From contig JAKLMB010000045.1 of the NCBI GenBank assembly GCA_022813625.1, forward strand, positions 1 to 64,000: a stretch of DNA of 64,000 nt. Reading direction: 5' to 3'. Within the stretch, counting starts at the first letter, position 1. Each line of letters starts with the position of its first letter. The notes under the pieces were generated by a model. It searched no databases, was not told the origin of the DNA, and saw only the letters and a program-made list of their open reading frames with translations. This document shows positions 33,701 to 44,381 of this stretch, piece by piece. This stretch comes from Aaosphaeria pasadenensis (taxonomy: Eukaryota > Ascomycota > Dothideomycetes > Pleosporales). The position numbers and the translations under genes were made by a program.

Positions 33701-35406
33701 AAGCTTCTTATTTTCCTTGATGGAGTCGAGATATTTCATGACTGCGGAAAGCCCGTACGTCTCCGACAGATGGTAGACGACCTTCGCCTGCCCCACCGAT
33801 CCAGCACTTGAGGTTTTAGGTGCCAATCCCCAACGAATTGGCACTTTACGCTTGACCATATTCTGGATGACATCGACTACGGAGATTACGTCTTCGCTGG
33901 AGGAGAAATCGACTGGAACGATGACGTTGTGGATATCCTTGCGGACAGAAGGTAGTTGGCCGGGGTAAGTACGCTGGAGAAGCTACATCTACAGTCAATA
34001 CGGCATTCATCGCAATCGATATCAGTCAACTTACTGCGGTGATATCCGTAGGCCAGCTCTCGTATCTCTTGTCCTTCTCAATATCATTCAACCAGATAAT
34101 GACATTACCACCTTCAATTTCATCCCTGAAGTCATAACGCTGGGGCTCATCATCTGCTTGATTCTCTGAAATTGCAGAATTCGAAAGGAGATTGATGGCC
34201 TCGGGCCCGGAAAGACCCTGGCGACGTATTCCATTGATAAGTTTCCGCTCTCGACGGAGATGATCCAACAAGGCAAAGGGATTGATGTCACGGTTGGGAA
34301 TTTGCACACCATTGATCCACATGACGTTCATGCCCGATGGCAAAAGCTGTTGACGGTTGTTCTTGTGTTCATTCAAGAACTCTTCGGATACCTCGTGGGC
34401 GGCGATTGACGAAGAGTGCTTAGGGAAGTCCTGGACCAACTTCAGAAGGGTGCTCAACGGCTTGTCACTCTTCAAGACAAAGTCGGCAGCATTCTGGCCA
34501 AGTGTGTTGACCTCGGATGCCGATAGGGGCTTCAGATCCGCGACTTCGTGCTCAGTGTCCAGTCCAGCGGCGGCTCGCTTTTGCTCGGTAGGTTTGTCGC
34601 CTTTGTCACGATCGTCAATGACAATGTAGTCCGTTCGCTTCAATTGCAGCTCCACTCCATACCCATTCACCAACAGGGGCCTCTGTTTTCCACGTGTCGA
34701 CGGCTTATGACGGATTCGATATGATGTCTTTCCTTCTTTAGCCGTTTTCCTCAAAACATTGTGAAATTTTGCAAAAGAAGGCGAAGTGATATCCGCGTAT
34801 AATATCGAGGGTAGCTCGTGTGAGCTGTTGCCCGAGATCCGATCGAACGGCAGCTCATTCGTATGTTCACCCTTGATGCTTCCATGTTCCTTCGCCAATT
34901 CCGGATCGCAGTATTGTTTGCCCTTAAATGCCACCCATGTCTCGCAGCCGCTTCCCTGTTCGGCCGGTATTGATGGCTCGACGGATGTGTTGTAGAATTG
35001 GTAATGTGCCTCGATTCGCGGTGCTGCTGATCGCACCGATAAGGCAAGTTGATAAGACGATCTCTCCTCGGGTTCTGGCATATGTCCGTCCGCTTCTAAC
35101 GTCGCTATGAACATCGCGTGTAACTGTTGGTCCGTTCTGGCTTCGTCGAACCAGCCTTCGGCGATGCGATCGAGGAGGGGGAAGTAAGCATCGGGTACTT
35201 CATCTGCTGCGGTTTCCCTATGAAGTGTCAATACCTATCCAAGAAGCATGGAAATTTATGACTTACAGCAATTCCACGAGGTATGGCGCGGAGTTAAACG
35301 CAGCTTTCAATTCGACCTTAACCTGTTCGCCGAAAACCCCAGTCGTCACCGCGGCGCTGAGCCAGCAGAGGCCCTTCAACCCCAAAGAATTTCTGAATGC
35401 CCGCAT
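30767..35406 (-). CDS. gpt1: UDP-glucose:glycoprotein glucosyltransferase (UGGT)
   Basis: ER lumen folding sensor that re-glucosylates N-glycans of misfolded glycoproteins for another calnexin cycle. Minus-strand exons are 35406-35267, 35217-34035 and 33982-30767; phases close to 1512 residues, normal for UGGT. A signal peptide is likely in the first 26 residues (GLCWLSAAVTTGVFGEQVKV spans its end). Four thioredoxin-like domains and beta-sandwiches fill about 30-1190, with YPGQLPSVRKDIHNVIVPVD at the third exon's start. The GT24 catalytic domain begins near 1200 and holds the metal-binding DADQ at 1300-1303, then NLDQDLPNN and PQEWLWCETWC. It ends with KDEL, an ER-retrieval signal; HDEL is commoner in fungi. 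Just before it is an unusual Glu/Ser repeat tail. OST1, another N-glycosylation gene, is 23 kb away. Confidence 0.97.
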
Positions 35407-36061
35407 CTTTCAAGCTAGCTGGTGGAGCTCCTTCAACCTCTAAACGTCCTACCGGGGAAGTCTGGGCGATGGATGAGCCAGTAGCAAGGTAGTTGGCGGG
35501 AGCTCTAATATATCAAAGTTGCAACGTATGGCATTCCGTAATCGGGGCCAATTAAGGCTGAAACTGCCCAACCTCTGCCAAATGTATTTGAGGCTCTTCA
35601 AAGACGCGCTGCTCGAAAGACACACACCGTTTATGAGGTAGCAAAGGGCGGGAATGATTGTTTCTAGAATATGTAACACGTTCGAGAACCGAAGGTGTCC
35701 ACATCTTGGCGCTATCGATAAGGCCAGGGCGCCGCAGCACCTCCGTGCCCCACGCCGAAGTCATCATTATAGCTTCTGACATCACCTATGTGAACGACCA
35801 CTCTTCAAGCAAATTCGAAATCTCAACAACTTGGAGTGATCATGTAGATATGGAATCAACGTCATCTGGTCTCGTCTCGGGCTCTTCATACGTACTAGAA
35901 ACTCTCTCAAGCTACCGTTTTCATGCAAGTCAGGAAGAGTGGCATTAAACATATTTGATGTTTTCTTATACTATACATATGATTAGAAACTCTCTAAGGC
36001 ATACAAAGTCTAGCTCATTCTCACAAACATCCTCTTACAACTCCTCGTATTCTTCCAGTTT
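35407..36061. other. Intergenic, UGGT promoter
   Basis: About 650 bases upstream of the minus-strand UGGT gene and downstream of the minus-strand RapZ-like gene. Frames at 35658-35948 (plus) and 35449-35785 (minus) show no family resemblance or splice support. Nothing else was recognised. Confidence 0.5.
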
Positions 36062-36925
36062 TCAGTAAGGATCATGATCGCCCTTACTTCTGTGCACGTG
36101 TACAATTCGAAGTCTCACTGTATGCCGACCCAGAGCGTTCTCCAACTCCTGTTTGATACGCTCGACGATAGCAACACTGCGGTGTGTCCCAGCACCGCAG
36201 CTTGCACCCAAAGCCACCTGAAGGGTTTCCGGACGTGGACGGCCATATGTGCCTTCACGACTCATCCTTCTCACCTCCCCCAGTAAGTCTCTAACTGCAT
36301 CCTGGACAGCATATCTTGCCCTCTCGTCCTCCATAACATGCTCTTGCACGATGGAATGTGTGCCGCTAAAGCGGTGCCAGAGCGGCTTCGGAGGTTTATC
36401 GAAATGGCCCGCTCGAATTGTGTAGAGATGTGTGGTGTACGGAGGCAGCAGATCTGAAAGTAGCGAGGAAATCGATGAGTGGTGAATGACATGATTATGA
36501 GAGTATGAAATAAGGTGTACCGTAGGTATATATTTCGGCATCTGTGAATCGCCTCGTCCCATGAAAGAAGGCCGAAGTACAATCTGAGGTGGGTCGTGGG
36601 GCCGCTTGTAATCGAGTGAACAACGATCAGTCTGATCGAAGGCGTTTCTGTGATCAATGAAATGCGGATGAACCACAAGTGATTGCGGCCTGTTCTTATG
36701 AGGTAGTGACTGCAGTTGCTTGCTGTTGGGATTCCGCTCTACATGAGTTGTAAATGTCGCTGATTGGGACAATGTCTTGAAATGGGAATGCTGCAGACGT
36801 CCCGGGGCACCGGTATGAGCCACATATGCGTTTCGTAGCAAAGGCCTTGGTTCCAGGATAGTCTGTGGAACGATATTTTCACCATTATCAGCATCAGATC
36901 TATGTCGATGATGGTGATGTCTCAT
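36062..36925 (-). CDS. RapZ C-terminal-domain-like protein (copy 2)
   Basis: A 287-residue protein when started at ATG 36925 (MRHHHHRHR). The frame stays open about 30 codons further up to a stop with no other ATG, so an unseen 5' exon is possible. The first 150 residues are His/Pro/Arg-rich and probably disordered. The C-terminal half has the fold landmarks of bacterial RapZ's C-terminal domain: LYTIRAGHFDKPPKPLWHRF, FSGTHSIVQEHVMEDERAR, and ALGASCGAGTHRSVAIVERI with Cys 243, His 248 and Arg 249. The end reads VHVHRSKGD, comparable to the HR block that closes RapZ. It is paralogous to the gene at 22.4-23.2 kb, though only the domain half aligns. Biochemical role is unknown. Confidence 0.75.
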   Translation of the reverse strand: MRHHHHRHRSDADNGENIVPQTILEPRPLLRNAYVAHTGAPGRLQHSHFKTLSQSATFTTHVERNPNSKQLQSLPHKNRPQSLVVHPHFIDHRNAFDQTDRCSLDYKRPHDPPQIVLRPSFMGRGDSQMPKYIPTVHLISYSHNHVIHHSSISSLLSDLLPPYTTHLYTIRAGHFDKPPKPLWHRFSGTHSIVQEHVMEDERARYAVQDAVRDLLGEVRRMSREGTYGRPRPETLQVALGASCGAGTHRSVAIVERIKQELENALGRHTVRLRIVHVHRSKGDHDPY

Positions 36926-39900
36926 TCTGGCTTCGCTCAGTTCGAAAGCTTGTGATTGTCTGGACCCCGTGCGATACAACTGATGCTTTTCGACTCTAGC
37001 AATCCCCTAGCCCACCGTTCAGTTGGATTTCCGATGATGTTGAGGCACTTGGAATAAGTGACGTGGTTGGAGCTTGAAGGCAACGCAGTCATACTACGTT
37101 TCTTTGGGGTAATCACGATGCACGCTCTGGCCATTCTGAGTCTCTGCTCCTGCTTGGGCAGTCGAAAGCATCGACCTCATCTGTCGTAGCTGCCATTCGC
37201 AGCGCAAGGAGTGGTAAACAACTTCAACTGTGTTGCCTCTGCAAGCAGTAAGACGAAGTCTTCACACTCAAAGATGACAACACGATCTGACGTCGGGCCT
37301 ACAGCAAAAGACATCCGTTGAACGCCATAAGTCGACCACTATCAACTGAGGACATGATTTGAGGAGATTCCACGAAAGAACTGAACGTGAAATGCATCTG
37401 TCACCATCGATACAGACAGTCGGAGGTTCATGTTCAACAGAGTCTCGTAGTGAGAAGAATAGAAGCCCGTTTGTGAGCTTCTGACAATGGAAGGTTTCCA
37501 CTTCGATAAGACAAAGTGGCTCAAAGTTCGCAGAGTGCCATCAATCTACTAGACAAGGAGACATGTGCACAAGAACCATTCGACGAAAAGAAAAATCACA
37601 CCAATAAGGAAACATCAGACCTACAAGTTACAGTCTAAGACGGCAGCAAGACTATGAGACCTCTTGAATCTTGACTTTATGCATTTACGAGTTGTCGAAG
37701 CAGAGACACACGGACTGTGTTTGCGCTTATGGGCCCTAGTTGCATATCTTGTCAATGGCATGCCGCATAAAGGGTATCAGATATCTGATGCTGCGAGCAT
37801 AACTTCATAGCCATTCCATCTAGCAGTGTGGAATCGTCGCCATGCCACAGGATTCCCGTGGGTATAGCTAAAACCCAAAGCTCGAAATGCATCTCTTCCG
37901 AACCCCTTTCGCCCTCTATATGTCAGCATTTCGGCGCCGGAAGAGTGCACCATCCGAAGCTTTTCAACTCATTGTTCATCAAGCCTAGATCCCCCAAGCC
38001 TCAAGCCACGTTCAAAAGGTGGGAGAAAAGAAGAACAAGAATAGGAGAAGGAAGAAGGGCGCCACGAACTATCTCTTTTGCATGCATATGCAATCTAAAC
38101 TGTGCATCTGGCTGCCACATGGACGAGTGTTATCTTTACTTCACCCCCTTTCTTGCGTGCATACATGCATATACGCCTGAGCCCAACGACAAAAACCACT
38201 ATTGACGGTCTACTAGACTACTACTGCTCCTTCGACAATAGAAGCCCAAGGTCGGCCCGTCAAGCGAACGGTGGCAGCGATGGCGCGGCTCTAAAATAGA
38301 CAAAACTATTACACAGGACTGAGACTCTGAGAGGGTCGAACAGGCCAGGCCAAAGGAGTTATCAGACACTCGCCCCGCGCGTTCTGCCTGGATTCGTTGC
38401 CCGAACCAATGAAATATTGAAATTGCAGTGACATTCCACCATTACAGACGCGTTCGCCTGTATTCCACGTTTCGGTCCTTCTCGCAACCCCGAAGGGGAA
38501 AGGTATTCGGGCCGTCCAGCGACTTGAATGAAGTGTCGTCGTTGAATTAATCATCTTTAGTGCCATGGGAATGGGAAAGGGAGCGAGGGAAGGTGAACCG
38601 TGGATGGCGAGTGGGCCAGGCGGCCAGATGAGCGACCGATCGGGTGTGCCCGCCCGCAGATAGCAAGCCATGTCAGCCAACCGTTTCAACGAAAACCATC
38701 CCACCGGTCCTGAGCTAAACCACAGCAAAGACACAGTAGGAAATTCGCACGATGCTTTTTTGTTAGCGTCTGTCGCAATTATCTGATCGGTCAAGAAGTT
38801 TTCTTTTTTTCCTTTTTCGGCTCTCTCCTCGCAGTCTTTGACGAATGAGAGTGCATGGAAGCCGAAGCAGGTCGGAATGATCAATCCAGGCAAATCATCT
38901 AGAGTTGGGCACCTGCGTACGTACTGTGTGAATATGTACGTAAATTCGGAGACAATGGCAGTTGCCAGTTTTTTCTTTTTTGCTAACTTTGGCAAAGGAT
39001 CTGCAAAACACCAATATGGGCTACTTTAGTCAACGGCAATTGAAGGGTAAAATGGTACGATTTATGCAGGTGATGGACGAAGAAATGGTGCAATGGGGAA
39101 CGCACGCGACGTGAATGTTGCTACATTAAACGGCGACTACCGTGGAGAGGAGCCCGAGAGGTCTTTGTTCTCTGATATGCCGAATCCGAGCTTCCGAAAG
39201 AAAGAATACTCCCTCTTTCAGACTTTCAGAGGAATTAGTGGAAGGAAGAGAAACGGGACATGCCATTCGTTCCATTTGCGAGCATCCAGGTATAGACCAC
39301 TTGGCACATAAGCCCAAGTTCAAAAGGCGGAGAAATGCCATACCGGTATTACCATCAACCAGACCCTGCAGCGCCACCGCAAAGTGCGGAGAGGATCCCG
39401 GCACAAGAACTCAAGGCAAAAGGCAAAAAGTGCAAGACTGAGGCGCGTTTCGCGTTTGTCTCGGAGAATTCAATCAAGTAATTGGACCCAAAGCGTTGCA
39501 TGGGAGAGCGAAAGCAATACCCATCGAAGAGGTCTGGGGGCTGAGGTCAAGCTCGCTCCGGGTTCCAGCACTGTGGGTGGGATCCAAAGTTTGTTTACTT
39601 ATCACACTTCAACTCACACACCTAACTTCCACATCAACATGGGGGGCTTGGACGGGGCTGGAGCTTGGCCGGGGCAGCATAATTGGCACATGGTAATTTA
39701 TACCTAGGTGAGAGACCTGGGTCTGCATCGTGACATTGCGGATAATTTGGATTCGGACCGTGCTTACTGTGTATGTAGGTATACTTGTGAGTCTGTGACA
39801 ATACGTGCGTGGGAAGTATTACTGTGCTCGCGTTCTAGTAGACATTTTCCCATGTGACGGCCTCATCGTCCATCACCATCATCAGGGTTTCTCATCAAGG

Positions 39901-42900
39901 TCGAATTCATTGGATCTCATTGCACGTCACATTCAAAGATGAATGGTTGGCTGTCGGTGTCGTGGGATTGTCCGTCTTTGCCTCCTCGCGTGGGTAATTC
40001 TGACTCGGAGGAAGGCTTGCACTGCCTATCTGGAAGGCATGGTATCATCATATCATGGAATTGTTGGAACTGTATCATGGGGGAACCCTAAAGTTAACAA
40101 ATGCAAATATGATATGAGGTCAACTACCACCTACTATTACAGACATAGTCATAGTCACCGTCGTAGGAGAAGCTGCATTGCTGCTGCACCGTAGATCGAA
40201 GCATTAGATCCGAATGGCAATGCATGCACTAAACCGAACGAACGCTCAAGCAACTTCAGTACCTACCTATGTACGGAGTACTGTGTGTAACTTGTCAATT
40301 ACTTACTGTGTAATTGTAATTGTACATACTCCGTCCAGTACTGTACCAAAGCGTTCGCGATAAATGCCACCGAAACTCTACCCAACCCTACGTCCACGTC
40401 CAAGCCAACCAATCTTCCTGACGTCGTCAAACCCCAATACCACAATTTCACAAGTCATGTAACAACAGTTGCAACTTCAATGCAATCGATCGATTCAATC
40501 ATGACTCTCAACTCTCGACACGCTCGCAATAATAAACGTCACAGATACGACATTGCGAACTCACCAGACACCGTGCGTGCGTAAAGTAAAAGTATAGCTA
40601 AACTACCTGGTAACTTTACCGTGTTCTGCGCACGCACTCGCCGCACGCGTGCGTCCGTCTACCTGCATGCGTGCGTGCGTACATACGAACGGTTGCCCTT
40701 ATGTCGGCAGCGTACAACCGACATATGTACCTACATACCTACCGCTCGCACCTAAATGTCCGAACAACCTGCTCACCTACAAACTACCTACCGTAAACGC
40801 GATATTCGCAGGGCACGCACGCACGTACGCACGCACGCACGCCGCCGCACATGCAAATGCGCATGGTCCCTCGTTCGCCGGGGGGAGGGAGTGGGGGGTT
40901 CGCCATGTGGCCGTGGGCGTTGTTTTCGCATTGAACCTGCCCACAAGTAACCTACGACCTAGGTACGGAGTAGGTAGGTAGGTAGGTAGATAACGACAAA
41001 CAGCACACCATACTTTACCATATTTACCGTATTGTTTCTCTCGAACGACTCGAAAAAGCACGTCCTACATGTTGCACGATGGGTGATGTGACGAATGTGA
41101 TCCGTCCAACCAGGCCAGCCACGGGCGAGGCGTGCCAACAGAACGAACGAACGATGTTGCTGTTGTTGCGCACACGGGCCGCCCTCAACCTTACCTAGGT
41201 AACGGACGGCGTTCCGTGGGGACTGGAACTGGTCACCTAACGAACGCACGCTCTGAATCCTTCATCCCAAACGTTTGGTGTTGGGGTTGTGTGGGAATGG
41301 CTGCGTTGCAGGGAAGGATGGGTGGAGGTCGCGCGAGAGAGTAACGTCGTAGCGGAGTATCTTACCTATGTGTGGAGTAGGTATGTGCGGAGTATCTACC
41401 TGTGTATCAATTGATTCTTTTCGTGAGGTTCTGTTGTATTGTAAATCCCGTTGTTTACCTGCATCGTTGACGGTATGGATCTCGATTTGCCGTGTAACTG
41501 TTATCATCAGTGTAGCTTCTTGGTCGAATGATACTTGGAAAGGTAACTTGATACCTACCACTGAGCATCCAAGCATGAATCCCTCCCCTCTCGATCCTCT
41601 GTATCTGTCTTCGTAATCCAGCCCAGCAATCCCTACAATGCACGCCTCATCATCAGTAATGATGATAATATGGTTACTTTCACGACATCTCCCCCGGCCT
41701 GGAAGCAATTACCCTTCCAACCACCAAGTAACAACGCCTCACTTTTCCCTCTACCATACGAGTTCTAGATCCCCCCACCCTCTTCCCCAAGCATCAAATG
41801 CCGTGAATCTCGATGTCTCGACCGTCTCGGAAGGAAAGAAACAAAACGTGGTCTGGCGTCCCTCTGGTGGAGTCTGGAGGATTCTGGACGGAAATGCCGG
41901 GCGGGAGCAAATGTGCCGTACCGTACGTTACTGTGTAGATCCATGATATGATCGATGGAAAAACCGTCTGGGCTCAAGCCTCAGAGTTGCATGCATGCAT
42001 CTACGTGCCATCGAGATTCTCTAGAGAGTGATCACATCGTCCGCGGGGACCTGCCTCGTCCAGTCCAGGTACCACCCTTGCTATCGTCCGCAAGAGAGAC
42101 ATGTGGAAAGGGAAAAGTGAAGCAAACATCAACAACAACCCTCCAAAAACGACTAACTAATTGAGAAGCAATAAACCGCATACCTACGCTAAACCCCCGA
42201 CGAAAAATGCAAATCGATCACACTTGTCCTCGACCATCCCTCCTTCCTAGGAACCAGGTCCTGGCCTGTCGATCCGATAATTTCATCAAGTTTCGATACT
42301 CTCTCTCTCGGAGAGTATATTTTCCATCGAGATGGCGGAATACATTCCGCGTGCATCTCTGCCTCTCGGTGTTGCGGTTCGAGACGTCGTGATTCGCTCG
42401 GAGCTGAACACACAGATTGCCTGCTACGTCCATGCTTGTTCTCCAGACGACAACATGAAGATCATACACCTATAAGGAAGGGAATTTCAGAGGGATAATA
42501 AATAACTACACAGGCCAGGCCAGGCAAGGTAGGTAGTAGGAGTAGAGCGCGTGCATTGGGCGCCATTTGTTCGGAGTCTGGCTTCCGGGGCGATGCCATG
42601 TGCAATTGTACGCGTACGAGGTATGAGGCTGGTGAAGGAGATCTTTGCTGGAGGTAGATGGTGGGGGATCTGTTGCATGTTACGTTACGGTATGCTGCAT
42701 CTGTGAGATTTCATGAGATGTAACGGGGTGGGACTGGATGAGATGAGGCGTGTAGGATATGGACGTGTTTGTGTCGGACGTCGGCGTGCATGGTTGTGCG
42801 TTTTGTCGGTGGTGATCGATGGATAATTGGAGGTTGGTTGGGGGTTTCGGGGATTGGGATTGGTATTAATGATGATCATAATATTCAATGCTTTGTTCAG

Positions 42901-44381
42901 AAAGCGTAGGCGACAACAACTGACGTTCGTAAATAGTCGTTGTGCAGGGTAGGGTGTGCATTGAATTTTTTAAGTTACGAGAGACCTCTGTTCATCCGTC
43001 AGTGTAACTGTAATTAATTGTTTGTCGTCTCATTATATTCGGGGCCATTTCGTTGTCCTCCGACACGGACAGGTGCGGTAACCGTCGGACGATGGGCGAG
43101 TCGAGTGCGTGCGCGCTGATTCGTTAGATACCGCAACCGTGTGCTATTTGTCGACGGAGAAGTACTCCGGCACTCAGTGCGCTTTGCCAGCACGGGACGG
43201 GACGTGAAAGAGGACGTGAAACGCGTGCTCGGCTCGGCTGGACGGATGGGATCGGCAAGCGGTGTGAGCACTGAGCACTGAGCACGCACTCAAGCACTCC
43301 GCTTAGTCCACCCCTCCTAGCTAGGAACCTTTCCTGTGTAGAGAATTGCCGTCTCGCCGGCATATGCAGGGCAGGCCAAGGCAGTGTAAAGTAATCCGAG
43401 TTGGGTATCAACATACCTTGCAGCATGGCATTAGTATACGAGTAGGTAGGGTATGGTCGCATGGAAAATCGGATATGGGTGTGCGCAGTAGGGCTGGCTG
43501 TTACGCCGGCGCCAAAGTTTATTCAGACTGGACTCTTTGTGATCGTCCCATAGCGGGCGAAAGGCGAGCCAGCGGTCGTGGCTGGCCTTGAAGGAAAGTT
43601 GGATGGGATCTGCCTTTCCTGCCATGGTCATACTCGTACTCGTACGAGGTAGACGTCGTTGTCTGATGTCATATGAAGAAAGCCAAATGATGGTTGAGAA
43701 TTGGTGCTTGTCAAGAGGATGGAGAGAAGGTCGAAAAAGTGGTTCTTATTCCTTCATTCGTACATGTATTGCAACTTTCGTCTACCAATATGTTCGCGCA
43801 GTCTCGTTGTCGCTAGATAGCTCGCTAACATGTTGCAAGAAGTTTGGATAATGAAAAACCAAAGGACCCGAAAACAAATATGTGGAATCCACAGAACACG
43901 TCGCGCGAGCGGAGTCGTGTAAAAAAGCAGATGCCTCCCAGAGCCCAGTCTGGCGTCAATGTGGATTGACCCAGTGGTGCTTATCCAAATGCTATTTGTT
44001 TGTTCCAATGCCGCTGAACAGGAAAGAAATGTGACCCTCCACCTTGAACCGACTGTGGGAATAAGATATCCAACTTGTGCTAGAAGTAGTAGATATAACC
44101 ACCCAAGTGTTTGTAACTGATTATGAGAATGAGAAAATATGGTAGTCAGAAATGTTGCGCAAATCTGCCAAATACTTCAGCGCTAGCCGCCCAATCTGTG
44201 CACGGATGAAAACCAAACAAAGAAACGCCTGAGACGATGCAAAATGAAAGAGATTGATGGTCGGGAGGCGTCGAACGTCGCCGCAGGGATGGTATATGCT
44301 CAAATTGGAAGTAAAATTGCGTGGAAGCGAGGTGTTGATGTTGCCCTCGGTCTCAATGCCTAGAGCAGCCGTCGTGGTATT
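36926..44381. other. 7.5-kb gene desert
   Basis: No frame in this stretch looks like a protein. The longest, minus 38309-38995, starts with TTG, shows no domain and has noncoding-like composition. Exact TACGGAGTA copies are at 40272-40280 and 40964-40972. The palindrome ACCTAGGT is at 39702, 40957 and 41193. A CGCA/CGTG microsatellite zone lies at 40.65-40.86 kb. GTAGGTAGGTAG runs directly after the 40964 motif. No tRNA-like B box or other RNA gene was recognised by eye. The region lies at the 3' side of both neighbouring minus- and plus-oriented genes' reach, so it may hold a noncoding transcript or decayed repeats. Confidence 0.5.
40640..40856. repeat. CGTG/CGCA microsatellite zone
   Basis: Interrupted runs of the tetramer GCGT near 40642-40680 and its complement-like ACGC near 40817-40846, with about 140 bases between. 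The two blocks are roughly reverse complements (GTGCGTGCGTGCGTAC against GCACGTACGCACGCAC), so a transcript or single strand could form a long hairpin. Confidence 0.7.

Noticed and set aside
36937..37134. Possible upstream exon of the second RapZ-like gene
   Set aside because: Joining it would need an intron of about 36 nt, too short for normal splicing; left as an open question in the gene entry.
38309..38995. 228-codon minus-strand frame in the first desert
   Set aside because: It starts with TTG, the first ATG is in the middle, and composition shows no domain or conserved pattern.
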